From contig OY969722.1 in NCBI GenBank assembly GCA_963702165.1, positions 2,749,025 through 2,813,024 on the forward strand: a stretch of 64,000 nt of DNA, written 5' to 3'. This document shows, one piece after another, positions 54,372 through 63,850 of the stretch. Each line of letters opens with the position of its first letter. Position 1 is the first letter of the stretch. The notes under the pieces are model-generated. The model worked only from the letters and a program-made list of their open reading frames with translations, made no database searches and was not told where the DNA came from. This DNA comes from Terrimesophilobacter sp963702165. GTDB taxonomy: Bacteria > Actinomycetota > Actinomycetes > Actinomycetales > Microbacteriaceae. A program made the translations under genes and the position numbers.

Positions 54372-55922
54372 GTGAAGTTCGTGGGTGGAGAGAGCGGTCG
54401 ACGCACGCGCCGACTTCCGCTCATTCTGTTCGCACCCCTGCTCGTCTTTCTGACCCTTGGCGCGTGGGCGCTCTCGTCGCCGGTCGGCTCCAGTCCAGAT
54501 GACGACTTCCACCTCGCGAGCATCTGGTGCGCAGACGCGCCCAACGAATACTGCGGCGCCGTCAATATCCACGGGCTGATCGAGGCACCAAAGGCGCTAT
54601 TGGATTCGTCTGGCTGCTACGCCTATAAGCCCGAGGTGAGCGCTGCATGCCAGTCCGAGAACTGGGACCTCTCGACGACTGAGTTGACGGGCCGCGCGAA
54701 CACCATTGGCGGCTACCCGCCGGTTTACTACGCCGTCATGAACCTCTTCGCCGGCGATGACGTTCAAGCGTCGGTCATGCTGATGCGGTTTATCAACGTC
54801 TTGCTCTTCACCACTCTGACGGCCGCATTGGTGTTGCTGCTGCCCGTAAACCGCCGCGCCACCCTTGTGTGGAGTTGGGTGATCACCATGGTCCCGATCG
54901 GGATGTTCACGGTGGCATCCAATAATCCGAGCTCTTGGGCTGTCATGGGCGTTGGGTTCTCATGGATTGCCCTGCTCGGTTTCTTCGAGACCACAAGGTG
55001 GCGCAAAGCTGTGCTCGGCGGGATCTATGTGCTGACCGCGCTCATGGCGGCCGGGGCCCGTGGCGACGCTGCGGCCTACACGATCGTCGCCACTGTCGCC
55101 GTACTAATTCTGACTTTCCAGCGCGAGCTTCGCTATCTCGTCCAGCTGCTCCTCCCGCTGGCCGTAGTCGCGATGTGCATCTCGCTGTTCCGTTTCTCGC
55201 GACCGGTTGAGGCTGTGACGAAGGGCGTCACAGGGGGACCCAGCGGTGAGCCCGCCCCGGCCTCGACTGACCTCGTCGGCCAGTTCTTTTGGAATATGAC
55301 GCAGACGCCGAAGTTGTGGTCCGGCATCTTCGGAAACGGCTGGGGACTCGGCTGGCTCGACACTGCAATGCCATCGCTCGTGTGGATGGGATCGTTTGCC
55401 GTGTTCATCAGCGTCGGATTCGTGGCCGCTCGGGTGCTCAACGGGCGCAAGCTCTTTGTGCTGGTGTGCGGGGCGCTGTTGCTGTGGCTGTTCCCGGCAG
55501 CACTCCTGGTGGGTTCGGGCGAGTCGGTCGGTGAGAACCTCCAGCCGCGCTACATCCTTCCGCTCATCGTCCTCTTTGCCGGGGTCCTGCTCCTCGTGGT
55601 TCGGGGCCGCGAGATTCGCTTCACTCGGCTCCACGTCGTGCTGATCGGTGTGACGCTGTCGATCGCCAACTCGATCGCGCTTCACCTCAACCTCCAGCGG
55701 TACGTGCACGGCTTCGACGATCTCGGCTGGAACATCGATGACCCAATCGAGTGGTGGTGGTCCATGCCCATTTCGCCCATGGTGGTCTGGGTTATCGGGA
55801 CGGCGGCATTCGCCGGGCTGCTGGCGATTGTTCTTCGGCGAGTGCTTCCCGCGAACGGAACACTCACCGTTGCGCCGAAACGGGATGCCTCGACCGACAC
55901 CGCCATCGCCGGTGCGCGATGA
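54372..55922 (+). CDS. DUF2142 membrane protein, copy 1
   Basis: 516 residues from GTG 54372. About ten to twelve transmembrane segments. Family landmarks are SSPDDDFHLASIWC, GGYPPVYYAVMNLFAG, ASNNPSSWAVMGVGFSWIAL, AAGARGDAAAYTIV and NLQPRYILPLIVLFAGVLLL. DUF2142 proteins resemble GT-C-type membrane glycosyltransferases or O-antigen-modification proteins, the DDD following the first helix being a likely catalytic acid site. First of three tandem paralogs. Confidence 0.88.
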   Translation: MKFVGGESGRRTRRLPLILFAPLLVFLTLGAWALSSPVGSSPDDDFHLASIWCADAPNEYCGAVNIHGLIEAPKALLDSSGCYAYKPEVSAACQSENWDLSTTELTGRANTIGGYPPVYYAVMNLFAGDDVQASVMLMRFINVLLFTTLTAALVLLLPVNRRATLVWSWVITMVPIGMFTVASNNPSSWAVMGVGFSWIALLGFFETTRWRKAVLGGIYVLTALMAAGARGDAAAYTIVATVAVLILTFQRELRYLVQLLLPLAVVAMCISLFRFSRPVEAVTKGVTGGPSGEPAPASTDLVGQFFWNMTQTPKLWSGIFGNGWGLGWLDTAMPSLVWMGSFAVFISVGFVAARVLNGRKLFVLVCGALLLWLFPAALLVGSGESVGENLQPRYILPLIVLFAGVLLLVVRGREIRFTRLHVVLIGVTLSIANSIALHLNLQRYVHGFDDLGWNIDDPIEWWWSMPISPMVVWVIGTAAFAGLLAIVLRRVLPANGTLTVAPKRDASTDTAIAGAR

Positions 55923-56030
55923 CGGGCAGGGCACCGGATGCTGCACTTGCACTACCCTGTACGCGGGTGCGCGTTCTGAGCGCACCGATGAGGGCAGCGT
56001 TGCCCACTGTCACCCGAAAGACGAGTTAGC

Positions 56031-57572
56031 TTGCGCAGGTTGAAAGCCATCCACCTTGCACCCCTGCTTGCGCTGATCGCGCTGCTGGCGTGGGCCTTTG
56101 CGTCGCCCATCGGTGCGTCACCGGACGACGATCACCATCTGGTGAGCATCTGGTGTTCTTCGCCAAACGAATTGTGCGAGCCGGGCGACACCCCCACGAG
56201 CCGAGTCGTGCCGGAAGCCGCTGCGGAACCCAATTGCTTCGCGCAGCAGCCGGAACGCAGTGCAGCATGCCAGGAAGGACTCGACCTGTCGGGTGAGCCA
56301 ACCGTCGAAACCGACCGCGGCAACTTCCAGGGCGCCTACCCGCCGGTCTTCTATTCCTTCATGAGCATGTTCGCCGGACCGGACATCTTCGGTTCCGCGA
56401 TGCTCATGCGCGTCGTGAACGCGCTGATCTTCGTCGGCCTCACCTCCGCGCTGTTTGTGCTGCTCCCGGTGCTGCGACGACCCACCTTGCTTTGGGGCTG
56501 GATCATCTCCACGCTGCCGATGGGGATCTTCATCATCGCCTCGAACAACCCGAGCAGTTGGGCCGTCATGGGCGTCGGTACCGCATGGATTGCATTGCTC
56601 GGCTATCTGGAGACGAGCGGGCGACGCAAGTGGCTTCTCGGTGGCATCTTTGCCATCGCAACCCTCATGGCCGCCGGTGCCCGCGGTGATGCGGCGATGT
56701 ATTCGATCATCGGCATCGGAGTGGTCTTCTTGCTGACCGCACCGTTCAGCAGGGCCGAGCGCTCCAGGCTGGACATCCGCCAGTACGCTCGGGACGCGAT
56801 TCTGCCGATCGCCGTGACTGCATTGGCAGCCATACTGTTCCTCACCAGCAGGCAGACCGGTGCCGGAATAACCGGGTTCTCTCCGGAAAGTGTGGAACTC
56901 GGCGATCCCGCGGCGGTGCCCGCCGAGATCCCGCTCGCGGGTTTCGGCCAGTTGGCGTATAACCTCCTCAATGTGCCGTTCCTGTGGGCAGGCAACTTCG
57001 GCGAGTGGGGCCTTGGATGGCTCGATACAGACATGCCGGCGATCGTGCCATTCGGCGCCATCGCCGTCTTTGTTGCGGTGGGGATCTCCGGGCTCGCCCG
57101 AATCTGGAGCCGCAAACTGCTGGTCGTGATCCTGATTGTCGCCGTTCTGTGGCTCCTTCCGGTTTACGTCCTGTGGCAGAGTGCAGCGACCGTGGGTGAG
57201 GCAGTGCAGCCCAGGTATCTCCTCCCCCTCATCGTTCTGCTGGCCGGTGTGATCATGCTCACGAGACCCGACAGCCAGGTCACCTTCACGCGCGTGCAAC
57301 TGACCCTGATCACGCTCACTTTGAGCGTCGTGAACTTCGTGGCCCTGCACATGAACCTGCGCCGGTACGTAACCGGCATTGACAGTCAGGGAATCAACCT
57401 CGACGCCGGTGCCGAGTGGTGGTGGGACGGCGCCATCTTCTCGCCGATGTTCGTCTGGATCATCGGGTCAGCGGCCTATGCAGCCCTCATTGGCATCCTT
57501 GCGATAGAGGCGGGCAATCGAGCCGCGTCCGTTCCGCAGACGAAAACACCGATTCGGGCCGAAAGTGTGTGA
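56031..57572 (+). CDS. DUF2142 membrane protein, copy 2
   Basis: 513 residues; apparent TTG start at 56031 right after an in-frame TAG (TTG 56040 also possible). Same order of motifs: ASPDDDHHLVSIWC, GNFQGAYPPVFYSFMSMFAG, ASNNPSSWAVMGVGTAWIAL, AAGARGDAAMYSII, NFGEWGLGWLDTDMPAIVP, VQPRYLLPLIVLLAGVIMLT, ALHMNLRRYVTGID. Clearly paralogous to copies 1 and 3; cysteines in the first loop (CEPG, CFAQ, AACQ) recur, suggesting conserved disulfides. Confidence 0.88.
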   Translation: MRRLKAIHLAPLLALIALLAWAFASPIGASPDDDHHLVSIWCSSPNELCEPGDTPTSRVVPEAAAEPNCFAQQPERSAACQEGLDLSGEPTVETDRGNFQGAYPPVFYSFMSMFAGPDIFGSAMLMRVVNALIFVGLTSALFVLLPVLRRPTLLWGWIISTLPMGIFIIASNNPSSWAVMGVGTAWIALLGYLETSGRRKWLLGGIFAIATLMAAGARGDAAMYSIIGIGVVFLLTAPFSRAERSRLDIRQYARDAILPIAVTALAAILFLTSRQTGAGITGFSPESVELGDPAAVPAEIPLAGFGQLAYNLLNVPFLWAGNFGEWGLGWLDTDMPAIVPFGAIAVFVAVGISGLARIWSRKLLVVILIVAVLWLLPVYVLWQSAATVGEAVQPRYLLPLIVLLAGVIMLTRPDSQVTFTRVQLTLITLTLSVVNFVALHMNLRRYVTGIDSQGINLDAGAEWWWDGAIFSPMFVWIIGSAAYAALIGILAIEAGNRAASVPQTKTPIRAESV

Positions 57573-57589
57573 TCCATTACGCTGAGCGG

Positions 57590-59405
57590 ATGTTTGCCCA
57601 CTCGCCCGAAAATCGCGTTGCGACCGCACCGTGGCGACGCCTGAGGGCGGTGTTCTTCGCACCACTGTTTGTGCTCGTGGCCCTGGCAGCCTGGATCTTC
57701 GCCTCACCGGTCGTCTCGAGCCCGGATGACGACTTCCATCTGATCAGCATCTGGTGTGCTTCCGGTGATGAGAGTGCATGCCAACCGGGCTCGCAGACCT
57801 ACGACCAGAATCGTTCCCGATGCACTCGTCGACGGGAACTGCTTCGGTTCGCACCCCCAGTCGGGTGCCGAATGTCAGTACAACCTCGACTTCACCGCTC
57901 GCGCCGACGTCGAGAGCGACCGCGGCAACTTCCAAGGCGCGTATCCTCCACTCTTCTACGCGACGATGGGCATATTTGCCGGCGAGGACATCCTCGCCTC
58001 CGCCGTGATCATGCGCTTTGTGAATGTGGCCCTGCTGGTCGCGCTGGCAACCGCGTCCTTCCTGCTGTTGCCTCACTCACGTCGTGCAACGCTGGTCTGG
58101 AGTTGGCTGATCACCGTCGTCCCGCTGGGCGTGTTCCTCCTGGCGTCCAATAACCCCAGCAGCTGGGCCATCACCGGTGTCGGCATTTCGTGGCTCGCCC
58201 TACTCGGGTATTTCGAGACGACCGGATGGCGGCGGCGCGGGCTGGGGGCCATCTTCGTGATCGCGGCGATAATAGCGGCTGGCGCTCGCGCCGACGCAGC
58301 CGTCTACACGCTGTTCGGTGTCGCAGCCGTGCTGATTCTGACGTTCGCACCCACTCGCGAGTTCCTTCGACTCGCGATTCTCCCTGTCGTCATGGTTGTG
58401 GCGTGCGGTCTGTTCGTCCTGAGCTCACGTCAGGCGCAGTACAGCGTGAACGGCTTCGACGGTGGGGGAGCGCCTCCGCTCGACGGCGGTGAACCCCTCA
58501 GCGGATTCAACCTGGTGGCGTACAACCTCTTGAACATGCCTTTCCTGGTTTCCGGGATCTTCGGCAACGGCTGGGGTCTCGGCTGGCTCGATACGACGAT
58601 GCCGCCAATCGTTGCGTTCGCTGCAATCTGCGCGTTCGCCGTCGCGGGATTCACGGGCATGACGTCGATGAACGCACGTAAGGCGCTCGTCGCGGTCGCC
58701 GGGTTCCTTACGATTTGGCTGCTCCCGACGTTTGTTCTCGTCCAAGGCGGTGACGTGGTCGGCCAAAATGTGCAGCCGCGCTACATCCTTCCGCTCGTTG
58801 TCCTGTTCGGCGGGGTGCTGCTTCTCAGCGTCGGAAGCAGAAAGGTCCGATTCACGCGGGTCCAGCGTTACGTGCTGGTGGCGGTCCTGTCGGGAGCCAA
58901 CTTCGTCGCGCTGCATATGAACCTGCGACGGTACGTCACAGGAGACGACGCGCCGGGGCTGAATCTCGACGCCGGGAGCGAGTGGTGGTGGCCGGGTGTG
59001 CCGTTCTCAGCGAACGCTGTGTGGATAGTGGGATCGCTGGCATTCGCCCTTGCTGCAGTCGTGCTGGTGCGCGAAGTCTCCGAAGCGCCCCAGAAGTGGC
59101 AGTCGGCGGCTAACCTGCCGCTGTCAGTCGGCCATGCCGATGACGCGGTAAGCAACGCCAGGCCACTTGTCAGCCGAGCTGACACGGCGACCGTCGATGA
59201 AGGTGCGGATGCCTGGCAGTTGGTCGGGAGTGAGGTGCCGGTATTCAGCGTGGTCGGCTTGGACGACGGCAGCATCGACGGCATCGCCGAGCTGGAATCC
59301 AGTGAAGCCGAGGGCGGCGAGCTCCTTGTCGGTGTAGAGGGGATCGTGGACCAGGACGGTCGCACCCCGGTTCTCGAGGGCGCTAACGGCGGCGAAGACG
59401 CCTGA
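57590..59405 (+). pseudogene. DUF2142 membrane protein, copy 3 (one or two frameshifts)
   Basis: ATG 57590 (MFAHSPENRVATAPWRRLRA) leads to SSPDDDFHLISIWC; a +1 slip near 57803 moves the rest (IVPDALVDGNCFGSHPQSGA, GNFQGAYPPLFYATMGIFAG, ASNNPSSWAITGVGISWLAL, NVQPRYILPLVVLFGGVLLL) to another frame. Homology to copies 1 and 2 ends near 59090. The frame then stays open to 59405, antisense to the dehydrogenase gene; a further slip would instead stop at TAA 59111-59113. The shorter end is more likely. Confidence 0.8.
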
Positions 59406-60416
59406 GAATGCGGTCTCCTTGACGCCTCCGCGGTAGGACGCACCTAGGACGACAACGCGCTGACCGGCCAGTTCGCCGTGAGCCCCTTCCAGGAGACCGA
59501 TCGTGTACTCGGGCATCCCGGCATTCGCTTCTCGTGCTGCCCGAACGACCGTGGCTTCCGGGTCGTTCCATAGATAAAGGCGCGGGTACACCGGAATGCA
59601 GTGACCACCGACCGCGATTCCGGGCTGGTGGATGTGACTGTACGGCTGGGAGTTGGACGCTTCGATCACCTTGTAGATGTCGATGCCGTTCTTGCCCGCG
59701 TAGCGGGCGAACTGGTTGGCGAGACCGATATTGACGTCGCGGTAGGTGGTCTCCGCGAGCTTCGCCAGCTCCGAGGCCTCGGTGGACCCGAGATCCCACA
59801 CGCCGTTCGGCCGGGGGAGGTCGTTGCGCTCATCGAAGTCGAGCACCGCCTCATAGAACTCGAGAGCACCGCGGGTTCCGTCAGCAGACAGCGAACCGAT
59901 CAGCTTCGGGTACTTGCGCAGGTCTTCGAAGACGCGGCCGGTGAGCACGCGCTCTGGCGAGAACACGACGTGGAAGTCGACGCCTTCGGCGAGGCCGCTC
60001 GCCTCCTCCAGCATGGGTTTCCAGCGGTTCCGGGTCGTTCCAACCGGGAGAGTCGTCTCGTAGCTGACGAGAGTCCCAGCAGAAAGGTGCTCACCGATCG
60101 AGAGAGTTGCCGAGTCCATCCATCCGAAGTCCGGCGTGGCATCGTCGTCCACGAAGAGTGGGACGACGACGACGACCGCATCCGCATCCGGAACGGCGTC
60201 AGCGTAGTCAGTCGTGGCGCGCAATCTCCCGGCAGGCACGAGCTCGGCGAGCTTCTCACCGAGGTGCGCCTCGCCGGGGAATGGCTCGAGTCCGGCGTTG
60301 ACCAGTTCGACAAGCCGCGAATTCACGTCGACACCGACGACGTCGTGCCCCTTCGAAGCGAACTGCACAGCGAGAGGCAGCCCGATCTTGCCGAGAGCGA
60401 TGACGGCGATTTTCAT
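59124..60416 (-). CDS. UDP-sugar (UDP-ManNAc/GlcNAc-type) dehydrogenase
   Basis: 430 residues from ATG 60416; the upstream-extended frame is not family sequence. KIAVIALGKIGLPLAVQFAS (NAD loop), VVVVPLFVDDDATPDFGWMD, SYETTLPVGTTRNRW, FSPERVLTGRVFEDL, STEASELAKLAETTYRDVNI and the catalytic GGHCIPVYPRLYLW are diagnostic of the UDP-glucose/ManNAc dehydrogenase family. It gives a uronic acid sugar nucleotide for the polymer. Stop of DUF2304 overlaps its ATG (ATGA). Confidence 0.92.
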   Translation of the reverse strand: MKIAVIALGKIGLPLAVQFASKGHDVVGVDVNSRLVELVNAGLEPFPGEAHLGEKLAELVPAGRLRATTDYADAVPDADAVVVVVPLFVDDDATPDFGWMDSATLSIGEHLSAGTLVSYETTLPVGTTRNRWKPMLEEASGLAEGVDFHVVFSPERVLTGRVFEDLRKYPKLIGSLSADGTRGALEFYEAVLDFDERNDLPRPNGVWDLGSTEASELAKLAETTYRDVNIGLANQFARYAGKNGIDIYKVIEASNSQPYSHIHQPGIAVGGHCIPVYPRLYLWNDPEATVVRAAREANAGMPEYTIGLLEGAHGELAGQRVVVLGASYRGGVKETAFSGVFAAVSALENRGATVLVHDPLYTDKELAALGFTGFQLGDAVDAAVVQADHAEYRHLTPDQLPGIRTFIDGRRVSSADKWPGVAYRVIGMAD

Positions 60417-60793
60417 GATTGTTCCGGTTCCTCTGGGTTCTGGATCTCGCTGGTCGGTGTTGTGGCGGAGAGCAGCGCAAGCTGACGGGCGAGCTCGGTG
60501 AGCTTGGCCTCGTACTGGCGGAAGTGTCGATAGGTGGTGGCCACGAAACCGATGAAGACCAGCACCAGGAGGTACAGCAGCAGATCGGCGCCACGTCCGA
60601 TGCCAAACAGGTTCGCGACCCAGGTCCACACCTGCGGGAAGAACACCGAGGACGCCGCAGCGATGATGAAGAGCAACATGAGGATGCGACGCATGGCCTG
60701 ACGACGCGCGCCGCCCCCGCGGAACAGCAGGTAGGCGGCGACACCTATGGTCACCACGGCCAGAACTTGGAAGACGAGAGTCATTGGGCTCAC
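60413..60793 (-). CDS. DUF2304 membrane protein
   Basis: 126 residues from GTG 60793 (ATG 60784 also possible). Three helices: LVFQVLAVVTIGVAAYLLFR, RILMLLFIIAAASSVFFPQV and LLLYLLVLVFIGFVATTYRH, then a short coiled-coil tail. DUF2304 proteins sit beside DPM1-like glycosyltransferases and are thought to be partner subunits; here the next gene is exactly such an enzyme (GTGA overlap). Confidence 0.88.
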   Translation of the reverse strand: MSPMTLVFQVLAVVTIGVAAYLLFRGGGARRQAMRRILMLLFIIAAASSVFFPQVWTWVANLFGIGRGADLLLYLLVLVFIGFVATTYRHFRQYEAKLTELARQLALLSATTPTSEIQNPEEPEQS

Positions 60794-61455
60794 TTGAAAA
60801 GTAGTTCGACGAGGATGTTGACAGCGTTCAGCATCGATTGGCCTTTGGCCCTGGAGTAGTCGGTATACACGATATGCGTCGGGTGCTCCGCCCAGTTCGC
60901 TTTGAGAGAGGCGATCTGGTCGGTGAGCTCGGACGCGTGGGCCATTCTGTTCTGGGTGATTCTGATCGACTGGAGCAACTGGCGGTCGATAACTCGCAGA
61001 CCGTTGTGAGTGTCGGTTAGATGCAGGCCGGTCGTCAGCCTTGTGTAGAAAGTGGCGCTTCGCAGCAGCAGATTCTTCGCGGGACTGAGACGGGTGCGAT
61101 CATCGAGGAACCGCGATCCAGTGACGATGTCGCGCTTCTCGGTCCGCAGCTTCTCAACCATCTCCACCGCGTCGGAAACCAGATGCTGGCCGTCGGCGTC
61201 AAAGGTGACGACCTCTGTCATCTTCGGGTCTTGGAGCGCGAAATCGAACGCGGTCTGCAGACTCGCCCCTTGCCCCAGGTTGATCGGATGCTTTACTACG
61301 TGCGCGCCGGCCGCCAACGCGAACTCTGCGGAGCCGTCGGAGCTCCCGTCATCCACGCAGACTACGTAAGGAAAGGTACGACGGACTTCCTCCACGACGC
61401 CGCCGATGACAGTTCCCTCGTTGAACATCGGGATGGCAACCCAAGTCCGACCCAT
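60790..61455 (-). CDS. Polyprenyl-phosphate glycosyltransferase, family 2 (DPM1-like)
   Basis: 221 residues from ATG 61455. TWVAIPMFNEGTVIGGVVEE, VVCVDDGSSDGSAEFAL, HPINLGQGASLQTAFDFAL and VVTFDADGQHLVSDAVEMVE (DxD) are the motifs of dolichyl/polyprenyl-phosphate glycosyltransferases, and TGSRFLDDR follows. No C-terminal membrane domain; DUF2304 probably provides it. Likely charges undecaprenyl phosphate with a sugar for the GT-C/DUF2142 proteins (inference). Confidence 0.9.
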   Translation of the reverse strand: MGRTWVAIPMFNEGTVIGGVVEEVRRTFPYVVCVDDGSSDGSAEFALAAGAHVVKHPINLGQGASLQTAFDFALQDPKMTEVVTFDADGQHLVSDAVEMVEKLRTEKRDIVTGSRFLDDRTRLSPAKNLLLRSATFYTRLTTGLHLTDTHNGLRVIDRQLLQSIRITQNRMAHASELTDQIASLKANWAEHPTHIVYTDYSRAKGQSMLNAVNILVELLFK

Positions 61456-61472
61456 TGTTCTAGTCTCTCACT

Positions 61473-62649
61473 TCAGACAAGGCCAAATTTCGCACAGGTC
61501 TCGGCGACCATCGTGCCGATGCGCTCATTGGAGAAGTTCGCGCGCGCCCAATTACTCAGTTTCTTGCGCTCTTCCATCGACCTGGGCGCTGCCGCGATCC
61601 GTTCCAGGGCATCGACGAGCTGCGTCCACGTCGTACTCGACAGCCTCACCGATGGAGTGCGCGTGCGCGGCGTCTCGGACGAATGCCACAGTCGGGCCGG
61701 TTCCGGTGAAGATCACAGGGCATCCGGCGGAGATGGAGGAGAAGACCTTGGTCGTGAACGCGTAGTCGTAGCCCTGGCCGGGCCGCAGGCTTGCAAGTGA
61801 TGCGGTCGCACCGTTGAGCAGCTGATTGAGAACGACCGGCGCCGTCGGTTCGTGGAACTCGACGTTGCTCAGGCCGAGCTTTTCCGTGAGCGCGATGAGC
61901 TTCGGGCGCTCAGAACCGTGCCCGAAGAACTTCAGCCGGTACCCAGTGTGGATGGCGGAAAATCGTGCGAATGCCTCCACGAAGATGTCTGCTCCGTGCC
62001 ACTCCGAGTACGAGCCCGCGTAGATGAAGTACGGCGCACCCGATGGGTCGGATGGCGGATCGAAGCGGAATGACGCTGCGTCCGCCCCGTGGCCGGTGGG
62101 GGTCGCGGGTGTCGAGACGCCGATTTCGCGCATGCGGGCGATGAGGCCGTTTGAGATCGCGAAAGCGTGCTTGGCGCCACGTAATGCGAAGCGTTCAACG
62201 AAGCGAAGCAGCCCCAGCACAATCTTTGACGATGTGACCATTGACGCGGCATCCGACCACAGGTCTGCGGCATCGTAGACGTACGGTCGACGTCGCAGAG
62301 CTGCAACGACCCGCACGACGGCACCGGTGGTCGGTGGAGGTTCGACGAAGTAGAGATCAGCGCGGCGAAACAGGAGTCGGAAGAACAGGGGAATGTCGAA
62401 GCTCAGGTAGGACAGGTACCCGCGGACGTAGCCTTCGCGATCCCGTTTCACCCCGGCCCTTCGGACGATGATGCCGTCCGGGTCATTGATGGTCAGCCCC
62501 GCCGGCGGGGTGGTCGTGATGACGGTCACCCGATGACCCGCATCCCGAAACGCGATGGCAGTGGCCTCGAGGATGAACGACGCTGCTGAGGGCTCCGGAG
62601 AGAAGATGCGGCTGACGATCACAACCCTCTTCGCACCACCGGAACTCAT
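61473..62649 (-). pseudogene. Glycosyltransferase family 4 (one frameshift)
   Basis: From ATG 62649: VVIVSRIFSPEPSAASFILE, VYDAADLWSDAASMV, ISNGLIARMREIGVSTPATP, FIYAGSYSEWHGADIFVEAF, ASLRPGQGYDYAFTTKVFSS. A slip near 61620 shifts the last part, VDALERIAAAPRSMEERKKL with ERIGTMVAETCAKFGLV, ending at 61473. Corrected length about 391. GT-B family resembling WbuB-type transferases. It overlaps the acyltransferase stop (ATGA). Confidence 0.85.
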
Positions 62650-63758
62650 GCTTCGAGGCTATCGGTCCGTCGGCGGCTCACCCTGCCGTCCTGCCAGGCT
62701 CGGATGCGACGTTCGAGCGGTTTCTCCACCGCGTGATGCAGTGCTGCCGCGCACAGGACGCCGACTACGAGTAGCACAGCGAACCAAAAGAGGTTGAACC
62801 AGCTTGCTGACTGCACACCGAGCAGCGCCAGCGCGATGTAGATGAAGGTGGCATGCACAAGGTAGAAGGCATAGGACCATTCGCCAAGGCGGACCAGCGA
62901 GCGCCGAGCCAACACTGAGGGCCGGCCGCTCAGTTCCCGGTTCGCGAAGGCGACGACGGCGACGGCACAGGTGATGGTGAACAGTTCATTGGAGAATTGC
63001 TGGAGGAAAGCGGTCACTGCCCAATGCGGAGCGAACCTGGGTGCAAGCGCGAAAGCAGCAATGCACGCCGCAACCGATGCCAAGCCCACTGACACGGGGA
63101 TGCGAGGGCGCCATCCGCAACGGATACCCCAAGCCAGTCCGATTCCGATGGCGAATTCGCCCAAGTGAACCACGGGCAGTGGAATGGCACCGAGCCGCAA
63201 TTCGGGAAGCGCCGCAGACATGATGCGGTAGGCAAACCCAATTGAAAGGACTGTAACGACGAAGATTAGGGCGCCGCGTACGCGGAGGAAGGAAACAAAG
63301 CGCCCGAGGAGTGGGTGAAGGGCATAGAAAAAGGCCTCGCACGTCAGCGTCCACGATGCCGGATTCCCGGCGAAGAGGATTGATGGATCACGAGACCAGC
63401 CTTGAAGCAGCACGAATGACAGCGCGAGCGCGCCGACGCTCACCGGCTTCACCCAGTCATCCGCGGGTTGGGGGTTCAAACTGTAGAACACCGGAATGGC
63501 CAAGAGCAACGCCATGACGTGGGACGGGTAGATCCGCGCGAAACGACGCCAGTAGAACGTCGAGGTTGCCACTCTGTTGCTGGCGGACCAGGTAAGAACG
63601 AATCCAGAGAGGACGAAAAAGAAGGTCACCCCGAAGAAACCGAACTTTAGGAAATCTCCAACGACGTTCGGAAGGGGCGCGAAAACGTGCATGTGGTACG
63701 CGAAGACGAAGAATGCAGCCCACCAGCGCAGGCCGGTGAGGGAATCCACGCGAGGCAT
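62646..63758 (-). CDS. Acyltransferase 3 (OafA/YrhL family) membrane protein
   Basis: 370 residues from ATG 63758 (MPRVDSLTGLRWWAAFFVFA). The first helix carries the conserved YHMHVFAP His and RWW; then FGFFGVTFFFVLSGFVLTWS, FYWRRFARIYPSHVMALLLA (R-x10-H motif region), and about ten helices to FWFAVLLVVGVLCAAALHH. It O-acylates surface sugars. The frame is open further upstream to 63986 but that part overlaps the ABC gene end and lacks family sequence. Confidence 0.87.
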   Translation of the reverse strand: MPRVDSLTGLRWWAAFFVFAYHMHVFAPLPNVVGDFLKFGFFGVTFFFVLSGFVLTWSASNRVATSTFYWRRFARIYPSHVMALLLAIPVFYSLNPQPADDWVKPVSVGALALSFVLLQGWSRDPSILFAGNPASWTLTCEAFFYALHPLLGRFVSFLRVRGALIFVVTVLSIGFAYRIMSAALPELRLGAIPLPVVHLGEFAIGIGLAWGIRCGWRPRIPVSVGLASVAACIAAFALAPRFAPHWAVTAFLQQFSNELFTITCAVAVVAFANRELSGRPSVLARRSLVRLGEWSYAFYLVHATFIYIALALLGVQSASWFNLFWFAVLLVVGVLCAAALHHAVEKPLERRIRAWQDGRVSRRRTDSLEA

Positions 63759-63850
63759 TCGCGTCTCGAGCAGTTCATCCGTGGTCGGTCGGTGCCCGTC
63801 GCCGCCAACAGTCTTCGCCCTCCGCCCAGCATCGGCGAGGGGCTCGACGC

